NCBI RefSeq assembly: GCF_024448505.1
Contig: NZ_JAMOHV010000009.1
Span: 62,001-126,000 of the forward strand
Length of the DNA stretch: 64,000 bases
DNA from: Stutzerimonas degradans
Lineage (GTDB): Bacteria > Pseudomonadota > Gammaproteobacteria > Pseudomonadales > Pseudomonadaceae
Direction of reading: 5' to 3'
The notes under the pieces were generated by a model that searched no databases, was not told the DNA's origin, and worked only from the letters and a program-made list of their open reading frames with translations. This document shows, in pieces, positions 41,853 to 51,687 of this stretch. How positions within the stretch are numbered: position 1 is the stretch's first letter; every line of letters begins with the position of its first letter. Both the position numbers and the translations under genes were made by a program.

Positions 41853-43151
41853 TTACGCCAGGTGGCGGGGATCGGTGATGCGCGGCGTCATCAGGCTGGC
41901 CGCCGGTCGGTCGAGCGGGGTGAGCACGTGGGCAATCGCCAGGCCGAGGAACAGGCTGGCAATGGGCACTTCCAGCACGTCGGTGGCCCAGGCCACCAGG
42001 CAGATGCAGAACACTGCGCCCAGCAGGCCGCTGCGCACGCGCGGGCCGCGCTCGTGCAGGCGCAGCAGCAGCGGCAGGGCCAGCAGGTACAGCGCGACGC
42101 CGCTCAGGCCGAGCATTCCCCATAGGTACAGCGCGGTGTTGTCGGCGATGGCCAGCAACTCCAGGCCCGGAATGGGAAACGCCGTGCCGCTGCTGCCCAC
42201 CGCACCGAAGCCCGCGCCCCACCAGATCGAGGCCTGGCTCGTCACGTTGTCGATGAAGTTCGGCCAGCTGTTGACCAGGCGATCGGCGAACGAGGCCAGC
42301 AGGCTGTTGCTGACCGCGGCAATGGGGTCGACGCGCAACAGCAGGCTGGCGATCGGCAGCGCCGCGCCACCCAGCACCGCGAGGAAAAACGCCGTGGCGC
42401 TGGCGAAGCGGTACGCGGCGAAGGTCAGCATGAGCAGGGTGACCACATACGCCGCCACGCTCGACTTGTTGGTGGTCAGCACGATGCCGGCCAGCGACAC
42501 GCCGTAGAGCAGCACGCGCAGCAGCCGCGAGCGGATGAAGGCAGCGAGAACCAGGCTGTACACGGCAATCATCACCGACAGGCTGGTGGACATCCGCGCG
42601 AAGCCGCCGATGCGGTCGATATCGTCCATTGCCCAGGAGCGATTGCCGCTCAGTTCCACGTCGCCGAGCATGTAGCTGTAGCCCTTCCACGGCACGCTGA
42701 TGAGCATGTCCAGCGCGATGCCGACGAACGAGGCGAGCAGGCAGAAGCCGATCACCCGGATCAGCAGCGCCAGCTTGCCTTCCAGATACCGGCCGCAGAT
42801 CACGCCGAACAGCAGCGGGATGTAGATGAACAGCGCGAAGCCGATGTTGGCCAGCTCCGCGCCGTTGAGCAGCGCCAGCCAGGCCGACGTCACCAGCGCC
42901 AGCAGCACCAGCCAGAACAGCGGCTGCCCGCGGTAGCCGAGCAGCTCCAGACCGAGCGCGGCCAGGCACGCCATCTTCGGCAGGTAGAGCAGCCAGGACA
43001 CTCCGGCCAGCGCGCTGTAGTAGCGCAGCGCGCCGGAAAACGTCTCGGTCAGCAGCAGTGCGGCGGCGATCAGCGTCAGCAGCGTCGGCTTATCGATCTC
43101 GAGCGGATGCGACGCTGGGCGTCGGGCAGTGATCAGCAGGCTCTGGTTCAT
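41853..43151 (-). CDS. Wzy-like polysaccharide polymerase / O-antigen ligase family
   Basis: A 432-residue inner-membrane protein with about eleven hydrophobic segments and a large periplasmic loop between the later ones (SNSLLASFADRLVNSWPNFI), the layout of Wzy/WaaL proteins. The start at 43151 overlaps the end of the upstream glycosyltransferase gene by about 60 bp. In a cluster with flippase and Wzc the polymerase role is the likelier one. Confidence 0.8.
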   Translation of the reverse strand: MNQSLLITARRPASHPLEIDKPTLLTLIAAALLLTETFSGALRYYSALAGVSWLLYLPKMACLAALGLELLGYRGQPLFWLVLLALVTSAWLALLNGAELANIGFALFIYIPLLFGVICGRYLEGKLALLIRVIGFCLLASFVGIALDMLISVPWKGYSYMLGDVELSGNRSWAMDDIDRIGGFARMSTSLSVMIAVYSLVLAAFIRSRLLRVLLYGVSLAGIVLTTNKSSVAAYVVTLLMLTFAAYRFASATAFFLAVLGGAALPIASLLLRVDPIAAVSNSLLASFADRLVNSWPNFIDNVTSQASIWWGAGFGAVGSSGTAFPIPGLELLAIADNTALYLWGMLGLSGVALYLLALPLLLRLHERGPRVRSGLLGAVFCICLVAWATDVLEVPIASLFLGLAIAHVLTPLDRPAASLMTPRITDPRHLA

Positions 43152-44355
43152 GGCGAATGCTCTTTCCCTGAAGCGTTTTACGCAGGATGGACTGGTACTC
43201 ATCCAACATGCGTTCCCTATCCAGCAGCGGTTCGACGCTGGCGCGCGCCTGCCGGCCCAGGCGCTCGCGCAGGTCGGCGTCGAGGTACAGCCAGAGCATG
43301 GCGATGGCCAGCGAATGCGGTTCGTGCGGCGAGCAGAGCAGGCCGTTGAGGTTGTCCTGGATGATTTCCGGCAGGCCGCCGCGCTGGGTGGCGATCACCG
43401 GCACGTGGTTGGCGCAGGCCTCCACGGCGACCAGCCCGAAGGGCTCATCCCACAGCGATGGCACCACCAGCACATCGATCTCGCGCATGAAGTCGTCGGC
43501 CTTGCGATAGCCGTGGAAGGTGACCTTGCCCGGGTCGGCCAGGGCCTTGAGCCGTGCTTCGTAATCCAGCTTGCCGCGCCCGGCGATCTCCAGCCGCGCA
43601 TCGATGGCCAGCGCCTGAAATTGCTCGATCAGCCAGGCAACGCCCTTGTTCTCCGACAATGTGCCGATGTAGCCGAAACGCAGCGGCTGGTTCACCGGCC
43701 GCGCCGCCGGCGCGCGCTGCTCGGCATTGGCTTCGCTGCGGTTGTGCACCACATAGCGGCTGGCGTGGGGGAAGTAACCGTGGCTGGCGACCCGTTCCAG
43801 CACGAAGCGGCTGACCCCGATCACCGCCGCCACCTGCGCCGAGGCGCCGGCGTGGCGGATGCGCATGAACCGGCATTGGCCGCATTGCTGCGTGCAGACC
43901 TTGCCGTGGTTGAACATGGTGTCCTTGGGGCACAGCAGATAGAGGTCATGCAGCACCTGAACGATCGGCACGCCGGCAGCGCTGATCTCGTCCCAAGCGG
44001 AAATCGACCAGCCGGTGAGATTGTTGCTGACCACGATGTCCGGCCGCTCCAGCGCCAGCACGGCGCGTACGTAGCGGCGCATGCGCTGGTTGTAGCGGTC
44101 GAGCAGGTGCCAGCCCATGCGCGCGAGGCGGCCGGGGCGCTGCTGGGTGTAGTGCCAGTAGAGGTTGTGCAGACCCGCACGGTAGACCCGCACGTTCTGC
44201 TGCACCTGCTGCTGCAGGCCGGCATCCGGTCCGGTTGCCAGCACGGCCACGTCGCAACCGCGCCGTTGCAGACCTTCGGCCAGCTGGCGCAGCACCACTT
44301 CGGCGCCGCCGCCGATGTGTGGCGGATAGAAGGCGTTGAGAAAAAGGATCTTCAT
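43090..44355 (-). CDS. Glycosyltransferase family 4
   Basis: A 421-residue GT-B enzyme; the start MKILFLNAFYPPHIGGGAEV at 44355 is the family norm. The acceptor domain has a cysteine group (LLCPKDTMFNHG and KVCTQQCGQC) that is common in one GT4 branch, and the donor domain has FGYIGTLSENKGVAWLI and VPSLWDEPFGLVAVEACAN. Its 3' end overlaps the polymerase gene. Confidence 0.9.
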   Translation of the reverse strand: MKILFLNAFYPPHIGGGAEVVLRQLAEGLQRRGCDVAVLATGPDAGLQQQVQQNVRVYRAGLHNLYWHYTQQRPGRLARMGWHLLDRYNQRMRRYVRAVLALERPDIVVSNNLTGWSISAWDEISAAGVPIVQVLHDLYLLCPKDTMFNHGKVCTQQCGQCRFMRIRHAGASAQVAAVIGVSRFVLERVASHGYFPHASRYVVHNRSEANAEQRAPAARPVNQPLRFGYIGTLSENKGVAWLIEQFQALAIDARLEIAGRGKLDYEARLKALADPGKVTFHGYRKADDFMREIDVLVVPSLWDEPFGLVAVEACANHVPVIATQRGGLPEIIQDNLNGLLCSPHEPHSLAIAMLWLYLDADLRERLGRQARASVEPLLDRERMLDEYQSILRKTLQGKSIRHEPEPADHCPTPSVASARDR

Positions 44356-44392
44356 CGGTTCGAGACTCGCTGATGCCGGACAATCCGGCCGT

Positions 44393-44893
44393 TCATGCAA
44401 AGCACTGCAGGTAGTGGTTCGGCACCGTGATCTTTTGCTGCCGGTGCAGCAGGTTGAGCAGGATGATCGAGCGCTGCTCGCCGTCGCTGGCGACGAAGAT
44501 CGCCTCCAGCTCGCGCAGCCCCCCGCCGCTGATCTGCACCCGCTCGCCAGGGCTGAACGGCGCCGCGACCATCGCCGGCACGGCAAGGCGCTGGCGCAAC
44601 TGCTCGATCAGCTCGTCCTGAACCGGAATCGGGTGGCCGCCGAAGCTGACGACCCGGCTGACGCCGCGTGTGGAGCGGATCGGGTACCAGTTGTCCTTGG
44701 CGGGGTCGAGGCGAATGAACAGGTAGCCGGGGAACAGCGGCTCGGCGTGGCGCGCCTGCTGCCTGCCGCCGGTGGTGTTGCGCAACGGGCGGTAGCACTC
44801 ATAGTGCTGGCGCTGCAGGTGCTCTTCGGCCCGTGATTCCTGGCGTGGCTTGGTCTGGATGAGGTACCAGCGCGGTGTGTGGAGCGGTGTCAT
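44393..44893 (-). CDS. NusG paralogue, RfaH-like transcription antiterminator
   Basis: A 166-residue protein with a NusG N-terminal domain (RWYLIQTKPRQESRAEEHLQ, LFPGYLFIRL) and a C-terminal KOW-like domain (FSPGERVQISGGGLRELEAI). RfaH-type proteins load onto RNA polymerase at ops elements and prevent early termination in long surface-sugar operons. Here the gene is in the middle of such an operon, and two ops-like sequences occur in the leader, which suggests positive self-control. The open frame upstream of 44893 is not typical. Confidence 0.88.
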   Translation of the reverse strand: MTPLHTPRWYLIQTKPRQESRAEEHLQRQHYECYRPLRNTTGGRQQARHAEPLFPGYLFIRLDPAKDNWYPIRSTRGVSRVVSFGGHPIPVQDELIEQLRQRLAVPAMVAAPFSPGERVQISGGGLRELEAIFVASDGEQRSIILLNLLHRQQKITVPNHYLQCFA

Positions 44894-44940
44894 GTGAGGT
44901 CCTTCCCAGTTTGGATCGGCCAGCCTGGCCGGAATGAGGG

Positions 44941-45687
44941 TCATGCCAGGTGCAGCGTTGGCCTTGTCTCGCGCCCTTCGATCACGCCGAAGCGGTTGAG
45001 CATGTCCTTGAGCGTTTTGCGGTCGTTGAACATCAGTACGTCGATGATCGACAGCGCTGGCACGAACGGGTGGTTCAGTTGCGGGTAGTTCAGGTCGTCG
45101 TCCATACGCAGGAAGCGCAGCAGCAGGCCTTCGGCGCGGAATCGGGCAGGGCAGTACAGGTCGATGCCGCCGATGGGGTTGAGGTACAGCTCGCCGTCCA
45201 TGCGCCGGGCGATCTGGATGACGCGGTCCTGTTTGTCCATCACCGGCGGCAGGCACAAGTCCGAGCCGCGGAAAATCGGCGTGGTGATGCCCATGTACTG
45301 GCACAGGCGGCGCAGCGAGTGCTCGGTGAACAGCGCCAGGTTGCGCTCCGGGTATTCGAGAATCTCGCGCAGCAGCGGCATCACCTGATCGCGCTGCGGT
45401 GCCTTGGCGTAGGCATGCTCGATCTTGCGCAGCAGGGTCTGGGCCTGCTGGTCGAAGTCGTCACTCAGCCAGCGCTCGTTGATGCGGTCGTACTGGTGGC
45501 CCTTCTTCAGGGGAAAGGTGATCAGCTTCGGCTGGCCGTCACCCAGAATCCGGTTGCGATTCATCCATGAGCCCTTTTCGTACTGCAGGTCGTCGCCCAG
45601 TACGAACACGTCACTGACGTTGATCAGTTGAAAGTAGCCCAGGTACGGAAACAGGTACGGTTGCATCATGGCGATGGTGCGGAGCAC
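44941..45687 (-). CDS. WbqC family protein
   Basis: A 248-residue protein with the family opening AMMQPYLFPYLGYFQLI and the DDLQYEKGSWMNRNRI and NHPFVPALSIIDVLMFND segments. It starts with GTG at 45687, supported by AAGGAG seven bases upstream and by the family pattern. WbqC-like proteins occur in O-antigen and capsule clusters; a role in making or transferring an amino-sugar modification has been suggested. This fits with the aminotransferase gene in the same operon. Confidence 0.85.
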   Translation of the reverse strand: MLRTIAMMQPYLFPYLGYFQLINVSDVFVLGDDLQYEKGSWMNRNRILGDGQPKLITFPLKKGHQYDRINERWLSDDFDQQAQTLLRKIEHAYAKAPQRDQVMPLLREILEYPERNLALFTEHSLRRLCQYMGITTPIFRGSDLCLPPVMDKQDRVIQIARRMDGELYLNPIGGIDLYCPARFRAEGLLLRFLRMDDDLNYPQLNHPFVPALSIIDVLMFNDRKTLKDMLNRFGVIEGRETRPTLHLA

Positions 45688-45708
45688 GGCGCTTCTCCTT
45701 GTGCGTTG

Positions 45709-47919
45709 TCAGGCTTTCTGGGGATAGCTGTAGTAACCGTAGGCGCCGGTGTCGTACGCCGAGTTGGAGGCACGGCGGCGTATGCCGTTGAGGATCGCGC
45801 CCTTGAGCAGCACGCCGTTGTGCATCAGGCGGCGCTTGGCGGCCTCGATCTGTGCGCCGCTGCTGACGCCGAAACGCGTCACCAGCAGGCTGGTGCCGGC
45901 CTGCTGGGCGACCAGCACGGCATCGGTCACGGCCAGCACCGGCGGGGTGTCGACGATGACGAAGTCGTAGTGCTGCTCGGCTTCCTTGAGCAGGCGGGCG
46001 AAATTGTCGTGCATCAGCAGTTCGGACGGGTTTGGCGCGTTGCAACCGCTGGCGATGAAATCCAGATTCTTCTGCGCGGTGCGCCGGGTCACCTCGTTCA
46101 GCGGCAGTCCGCCGGCGAGTGCGTCGGACAGACCGTGGCGCGGTGTGAGGCCCAGCACGCGATGCAGGTAACCGCGGCGCATGTCGGCGTCGATCAGCAG
46201 CACGCGCTGGCCGCTCTGGGCGATGACCGCCGCCAGGTTGCTGGAGACGAACGACTTGCCGACGCCCGGCGTCGGGCTGGTGATCATCAGCACCCGGTTG
46301 CGCGCCTCGAGGGTGGCGAACTTGAGGCTGGTACGCAGGCTACGCATGGACTCGACTGCCAGATCGGCCGGGTCGGTGAGGCTGAGCAGCCGGGCCAGAC
46401 CGTCGTTCGCCTTGTGTGCTTTTTGCAGTTGCTCCTGACGGCTGGAGAACGGCGTGGCGGCATACACCGGAATGCCGAGCTTCTCGATCACGTCGGGGCT
46501 TTCCACGCCGCGATAGAAGGCCTGACGCAGCAGGATGACCAGCGCCGAGGCCAGCAGTCCGAGAAAGATGGCGATGCCGACGATCAGCGGACGGATTGGC
46601 TTGGCCGGTTTCTCGGTGGTGGTGTAGGCATCGTCGATGATGCGCACGTTGCCGATGGTGCCGGCGCGCAGGACGTCCTGCTCCTGGGCCTGGTTCATCA
46701 GCAGCGTGTAGGTTTCGGTGGTGACTTCCATGTCACGCTTCAACCGCAGCAGCTCCTGCTGGGTTTCCGGCAACGCATCGACCTTCTTCAGCAGCTGCTC
46801 CTTCTGCGTCTGCAACTGGCCGATCTGTTTCATCAGCGTCTGGTAGATCGGGTGTTCGCGGGTGTACAGCCGGTTGTACTCGACGCGTTTGAGGTTGTGC
46901 TCGGAGAGCAGTTTTTCCAGCTCGACGATCTGCTCGAGCACCGATTCGGTCTCGATGCTGATGTCCACCGACTTGGCGCTGGTCTGGTAGGCATTGAGCG
47001 CAGCCTCCGCCTTTTCCAGCTCCTTGCGCACCAGCGGCAGCTGCGAACGCAGAAACTCCAGACGCTGCGCGGCCTCGGCCGAGCTGCGTTCGACGTTCTG
47101 GCGTACATAGAGGCGGCCGATTTCGTCGAGCACGGCGGTGGCCTGTTGCGCGTCGGCGTCTTCCAGCGACAGGTAGATGATCCCGGAGTCCTTGCCGGCT
47201 TCGCCGACCTTGAGTCGGTCCTGGTAATCCAGTGCGGTGGTCTGCGCGCGGCTGCGCACCAGCTCGAACTCGGTGCCGGGACGCGCCAGCAGTTCGCTGA
47301 TCTGGACCTTGAAGCCACGGCTGACTACGGCCTGGCCCACTTCGCCGCGCAGCAGCAGGGTTTGTTCTTCATCCAGCAGCCGATAGCCACCGTCGTTCTC
47401 GGCGACGAGGGTGAGCTTTTCGCCCAGGTAGGCCGGCGGTACGTCGAGCTGGAACACCTCGATCTTCTCGCCGCCCCAGGCAAGGCTGGCGAGGCCGAAC
47501 AGCGGGGCGGCCAGCGGACCGTCGACGGCCGGGTCGTGCTGCCGCGCGAGGTAGCCGCCCAGCAGCGGCAGCCGCTTGGGCTTGGCGGTGATGTAGAGCT
47601 TGAGGTTTTCCACCGTCTTGCCCAGCACGGCGCGCGACTTGAGCAGGGAGATCTCGGTGACGGCCTGGGATACCGAATCCGGCCGGGGCACGACCTCCGG
47701 CACGCCGGTGATACCGGTCTTCTTCGGCTCGATCTGGATCATGGCGGTGGCTTCGTAGATCGGCGTGGCGACTACGGCGTAGGCGATGCCCAGGGCGGCG
47801 AACAGCCCGGTAATGCTGGCGATCAGTCCCTTGTGGTCGTAGGCGGTACGCAGAATACCGGCCAGATCGATACGGCTGTCCGTGTCGTATTCCAGCGAGG
47901 AGCGGGTCAGTGCAGTCAT
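45709..47919 (-). CDS. wzc: Wzc-type polysaccharide co-polymerase / tyrosine autokinase
   Basis: A 736-residue protein: Wzz domain with two membrane segments (near 28-50 and about 450-470), long periplasmic coiled coils between them, and a cytoplasmic BY-kinase domain with Walker A SPTPGVGKSFVSSN and Walker A' LLIDADMRRG. The C-terminus carries the tyrosine cluster YDTGAYGYYSYPQ. It controls chain length and export with Wzy and Wza. The start at 47919 is chosen because the upstream open frame is atypical. Confidence 0.93.
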   Translation of the reverse strand: MTALTRSSLEYDTDSRIDLAGILRTAYDHKGLIASITGLFAALGIAYAVVATPIYEATAMIQIEPKKTGITGVPEVVPRPDSVSQAVTEISLLKSRAVLGKTVENLKLYITAKPKRLPLLGGYLARQHDPAVDGPLAAPLFGLASLAWGGEKIEVFQLDVPPAYLGEKLTLVAENDGGYRLLDEEQTLLLRGEVGQAVVSRGFKVQISELLARPGTEFELVRSRAQTTALDYQDRLKVGEAGKDSGIIYLSLEDADAQQATAVLDEIGRLYVRQNVERSSAEAAQRLEFLRSQLPLVRKELEKAEAALNAYQTSAKSVDISIETESVLEQIVELEKLLSEHNLKRVEYNRLYTREHPIYQTLMKQIGQLQTQKEQLLKKVDALPETQQELLRLKRDMEVTTETYTLLMNQAQEQDVLRAGTIGNVRIIDDAYTTTEKPAKPIRPLIVGIAIFLGLLASALVILLRQAFYRGVESPDVIEKLGIPVYAATPFSSRQEQLQKAHKANDGLARLLSLTDPADLAVESMRSLRTSLKFATLEARNRVLMITSPTPGVGKSFVSSNLAAVIAQSGQRVLLIDADMRRGYLHRVLGLTPRHGLSDALAGGLPLNEVTRRTAQKNLDFIASGCNAPNPSELLMHDNFARLLKEAEQHYDFVIVDTPPVLAVTDAVLVAQQAGTSLLVTRFGVSSGAQIEAAKRRLMHNGVLLKGAILNGIRRRASNSAYDTGAYGYYSYPQKA

Positions 47920-47962
47920 TGGGGATCCATCCTGATGGTGCAGTGAAACAGGGTTTTGTAAC

Positions 47963-48895
47963 TCAGCCTTTGGCCGGTCGCGGGGCCAGGCGCCGCAACA
48001 GGTTGAGTGCGAGGTTCTGGGCAACACCACAAAGCGCCTGCAGCTTGCTCAGCGGCGAGAGAAGCGCGAGGCACTCGCTGGCAACCTGGCCGAGGAAGTA
48101 CTCGTACAGCTCGCGTTTGCCGATGCGCTGGTAGTAACGGGCCAGGCAGTAATGGGCGTGCAGGGTCATCTGGATGCGCTGTCGGCTGGGGCGCATGGAG
48201 AAAATGCCGCCTTCGTGAACGCGGTAGGCCGCCGGCTTGATCTCATCGATGAACTTGCCTTTGCCGTGGGCACCGAGCAGCGACCACCAGCAGATGTCCA
48301 GCACTTCCACGCCGAGCAGTTCGGGTGGCAGCTCCTGCAGCAGGTTGCGAAAGCACACAGTCAGCGTGGAGAACGGCCGGCCCTGCATCAGCTCGCGTGC
48401 GCTGGCGTCCTGGCGCAACTTGCCGGTGAACTGCGGGCTGCGGATGACGCCCTGGCTGTTGAACATGAAGGCGTCGTGGTAGGTCAGCACGTAGTCGTGG
48501 TGGCGTTCGAGAAAATCCACCTGGATCTGCAGCTTGCGCGGATCGGTCCAGTAGTCGTCGCCCTCGCAGTAGGCGATGTAGCGACCCGCCGCACGGGCGA
48601 ACAGCCGCGTGCTGAACGGTACGCCGAGGCTGAACTGGTTCTGCTGCTGGTAGATCGGCTTGACGATGCCCGGGTAGCGCGCGGCGTACTCGGCGATGAT
48701 CGCGGCGGTCGCATCGGTGGAGGCGTCGTCATGCACGATCACTTCAAAAGGGAAATCCGTTTCTTGCTGGAGAAAACTCTCCAGGGTCTTCCTGATAAAG
48801 GGAGCGTGGTTGTAGGTCAGGCAGATGATGCTCAGCGTCGGCTCGGTGCGGCCTTGCCAGCGCGACCTGATGGCGTATTCGCTCTTCAATTCCAT
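47963..48895 (-). CDS. Glycosyltransferase family 2
   Basis: A 310-residue GT-A enzyme (LSIICLTYNHAPFIRKTLES) with the metal-binding motif in YIAYCEGDDYWTDPRKLQ. Its ATG follows the flippase stop by one base (TGACATG), so the two are translated together. It is likely to add a branch or early sugar of the repeat. Confidence 0.9.
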   Translation of the reverse strand: MELKSEYAIRSRWQGRTEPTLSIICLTYNHAPFIRKTLESFLQQETDFPFEVIVHDDASTDATAAIIAEYAARYPGIVKPIYQQQNQFSLGVPFSTRLFARAAGRYIAYCEGDDYWTDPRKLQIQVDFLERHHDYVLTYHDAFMFNSQGVIRSPQFTGKLRQDASARELMQGRPFSTLTVCFRNLLQELPPELLGVEVLDICWWSLLGAHGKGKFIDEIKPAAYRVHEGGIFSMRPSRQRIQMTLHAHYCLARYYQRIGKRELYEYFLGQVASECLALLSPLSKLQALCGVAQNLALNLLRRLAPRPAKG

Positions 48896-48896
48896 G

Positions 48897-50444
48897 TCAC
48901 AGGCTCGGTTTGGTGATCAACACGTAGAGTTTGAGAACCAGCGGCCGGGAGCTGGCGGCGACCAGGACCAGGCAGATCAGGCCGCTGCTGGCCAGCCCCA
49001 GCAGGATGTCGATGCGCTCGTCGCTGGCGATGGCGTCGAACAGCGGCTCGCCGACCAGCAGGCCGAGAACGGTCATGGCGGTGATACGAACCAGGTCTTT
49101 CAGCCAGATGCCGTGCAGACCCGGAACGAAGCGCCGGTGTACCAGCGGCGGCCAGATGACGAAGGTGATCAACCGCAGGCCGAACCACGCCAGTGCCGCA
49201 CCGAGCGCGCCATGCTGCAGAACGGCCCAGACCACCAGCGGAATGCTGATCACCGTGGAGATGACGCTGAACCAGATGTGCAGGCGCAGCTCGCCGAAGG
49301 CGTACTGCAGGTAGAACTGGAAGGCACCTACCGCGAGGATCGCGCTGCCCAGCACGTACCAGGCGAGGATCGGCTCGCTCCATGCCGCGGCCTGCGCATC
49401 GCCGGTCCAGGCGAAAATCAGTTCCCGCGAGTGGAAGGCAATCACCGCCGCCATCGGGAACAGCACACTGCAGACGAAGCGGCTGGCGTTGAGGTACAGC
49501 GCGCGCATGTCGGCGATCCGCCCTTCGGCGGTGAGCATGGTCATGCGCGGCAGCAGTGTCTGCACCAGCGGGTTGGTCAGGGTGAGCAGCCCGGTAGCGA
49601 TCAGCGCGACCAGCGAGTAATAGCCGTATTCCTTGAGCAGCAGCACCTTGGAGAGCAGCACCTTGTCCAGCTGCGTGAGGACGATCCACAGCACCGAGGT
49701 GAGCGTCATCCCCGCGGCGAAGGGCAGTACCGGCCTGACCACCGACCAGTCGAAACCGGTGAACAGATGCGGGTTGGGCATCAGCGCATAGGCGCGCGAG
49801 GCCATCAGCAGGGTTTCGATCAGCGCGACCGCAACCTGGAAGACGAAGAAGTCGCGCGGATCCTGCGTCACGAAGGCGACCAGAAACAGCCCGCCGAAGT
49901 AGCGCAGGGTGGCGATCAGCATGTTCGCGCCGTTCAGCCAGCCATGCAGCTCCAGCCCTTGCAGGCCGCTCTTGTACAGCGTCGCGTATAGCCGCAGGCC
50001 GACCAGCACGCCCATCAGGCTGATGCACTGGGCGAGTGTGGCGCCGCTGAGTTCGTGGGCTTGCAGCCAGTGTTCGGCAATCCAGCCGCTGGCGGCGTGG
50101 ATGCTGGCCCACGTCAGCAGAGCGATGGGGACGAAGATGATCTCGAACGAGCGCAGCAGGCGGCCCGGCTCGGTCAGCTCGGCAAAATCCTCCGCCTGCC
50201 CGCGGTAATGGGCGATCTGCCGGACCAGCGAGGGCGACAATCCGGCATCGAGCAGTTGCAGCCAGGCCTGCAGCACCGCGAAGAAGCCGATCAGTCCATA
50301 CGCCTCGGCGCCCAGATGGCTGAGGTAGAACGGCAGGATGACGATACCCACCAGCAAGGCGTAAGCCTGGCCAAGGTAGTTCAGGCCGGTGTTGCGCAGT
50401 ACCGAAAGCCGTTTCGGATCAGGCATGGTGTTAGGTGCGTCCAT
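48897..50444 (-). CDS. Wzx-like polysaccharide flippase
   Basis: A 515-residue protein with about twelve to fourteen membrane segments of the Polysacc_synt/MATE superfamily (NTGLNYLGQAYALLVGIVIL; FYLSHLGAEAYGLIGFF). It turns lipid-linked repeats to the periplasmic face. The start at 50444 is six bases from the aminotransferase stop; an internal Met seven codons on is possible. Confidence 0.88.
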   Translation of the reverse strand: MDAPNTMPDPKRLSVLRNTGLNYLGQAYALLVGIVILPFYLSHLGAEAYGLIGFFAVLQAWLQLLDAGLSPSLVRQIAHYRGQAEDFAELTEPGRLLRSFEIIFVPIALLTWASIHAASGWIAEHWLQAHELSGATLAQCISLMGVLVGLRLYATLYKSGLQGLELHGWLNGANMLIATLRYFGGLFLVAFVTQDPRDFFVFQVAVALIETLLMASRAYALMPNPHLFTGFDWSVVRPVLPFAAGMTLTSVLWIVLTQLDKVLLSKVLLLKEYGYYSLVALIATGLLTLTNPLVQTLLPRMTMLTAEGRIADMRALYLNASRFVCSVLFPMAAVIAFHSRELIFAWTGDAQAAAWSEPILAWYVLGSAILAVGAFQFYLQYAFGELRLHIWFSVISTVISIPLVVWAVLQHGALGAALAWFGLRLITFVIWPPLVHRRFVPGLHGIWLKDLVRITAMTVLGLLVGEPLFDAIASDERIDILLGLASSGLICLVLVAASSRPLVLKLYVLITKPSL

Positions 50445-50449
50445 TCGAA

Positions 50450-51625
50450 TCAGGAAATACGTTTGCAGGTGGCGACGGTGAGCTGCGGCTGCGCCAGGTC
50501 AAAGGCCCGGACCAGCGGGTTGAACAGCGCGCGGCTGGCCTGTTCGCTGTGAATCGATTCATGAATCAGGGTTTGGATGACGCGGCTCTGCACCTTGGGC
50601 GGTAAGCCCGGGTAGATCGGCAGGCACAGCACGCGACGACTGAGCGCGCGCGAGCGCGGCTGCGGAGCCTGCGGCTGCAGGTACTCCAGCGTGTCCAGCG
50701 AGGGGTAGAAATAGCGCCGCGGATTGATGCCGTTGTCGTTCAGCTGCTCACGGCTGCGCAGCAGCTGCAGTTCGTTCGCCAGCGCAACGGGAAAATAGCT
50801 GTAGTTGCGCTGGCTGCCCGGTTGCGGCGCCTGCAGGTCGAAATAGCCACCCAGTTCGCGCTCGTAGCGTTGGCCAATCTCGGCACGTTGGTCGAGGATG
50901 TCCTCGATGTCGTCGAGGATGCACAGCCCCATCGCCGCGGAGAATTCGTTGAGCTTGGCGTTGATGCCGATGCCCTGAATGATGTCGGTATCGACGATGC
51001 CGAAGTTGCACAGCAGGCGAATCCGCGCGGCCAGCGCGTCATCGTTGGTGACGATCGCGCCACCCTCGATGGTGTGAAACAGCTTGGTGGCATGAAAACT
51101 CAGGGTGCTGATGTCGCCCCAGTTGAACACCGACTGGCCGCCGTGACGCACGCCGAACGCATGGGCACCGTCGTACACGACCTTGAGGTTGTGCCGGTTC
51201 GCGATGCGCTGGATGTGTTCGACCGCGCAAGGATTGCCGAACACGTGGGTGGCGACGATGGCGCTGGTATCGGGGGCGATGCACGCTTCGATCCGCTCGG
51301 GATCGATGTTCCAGGTGGCTTCGTCGATGTCGGCAAAGATCGGCCGGATGCCTTCCCATTGCAGGGAGCTGGTCGTGGCCACGAAGCTGAACGGCGTGGT
51401 GATCGCGCTGCCGGTGAGCCCCAGGGCCCGGTAGGCGATCTGCAGGGCGATGGTGCCGTTGTTGGTGAGGATGATGTTCCTCACACCCAGGTATTCCTGC
51501 AGCCGCTGTTCCAGCGCCATCACCAAAGGGCCCTGGTTGGTCAGCCAGCCCGTGTCGTAGATGCGGTCGACGTAGGCTATGAACTTGTCTTTGTTGCCCA
51601 GGTAAGACTTGGTCACGTTGATCAT
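50450..51625 (-). CDS. DegT/DnrJ/EryC1/StrS-family sugar aminotransferase
   Basis: A 391-residue PLP enzyme. The catalytic Lys181 lies in LSFHATKLFHTIEGG and the cofactor-binding VVYDGAHAFG precedes it. The start at 51625 has AAGGAAAT upstream. Such enzymes convert nucleotide-linked keto sugars to amino sugars, so the polymer should contain an unusual amino sugar. No partner dehydratase is in the window. Confidence 0.9.
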   Translation of the reverse strand: MINVTKSYLGNKDKFIAYVDRIYDTGWLTNQGPLVMALEQRLQEYLGVRNIILTNNGTIALQIAYRALGLTGSAITTPFSFVATTSSLQWEGIRPIFADIDEATWNIDPERIEACIAPDTSAIVATHVFGNPCAVEHIQRIANRHNLKVVYDGAHAFGVRHGGQSVFNWGDISTLSFHATKLFHTIEGGAIVTNDDALAARIRLLCNFGIVDTDIIQGIGINAKLNEFSAAMGLCILDDIEDILDQRAEIGQRYERELGGYFDLQAPQPGSQRNYSYFPVALANELQLLRSREQLNDNGINPRRYFYPSLDTLEYLQPQAPQPRSRALSRRVLCLPIYPGLPPKVQSRVIQTLIHESIHSEQASRALFNPLVRAFDLAQPQLTVATCKRIS

Positions 51626-51687
51626 GTCGATTTCCTTATCGGGCCATGCGGCCCTTCTCCGGTTTCTGGCCGGCAAGGGGAGGGCAG

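Noticed and set aside
39346..42507. 1053-codon plus-strand ORF across the polysaccharide genes
   Set aside because: Crosses three well-supported minus-strand genes and contains no recognisable domain.
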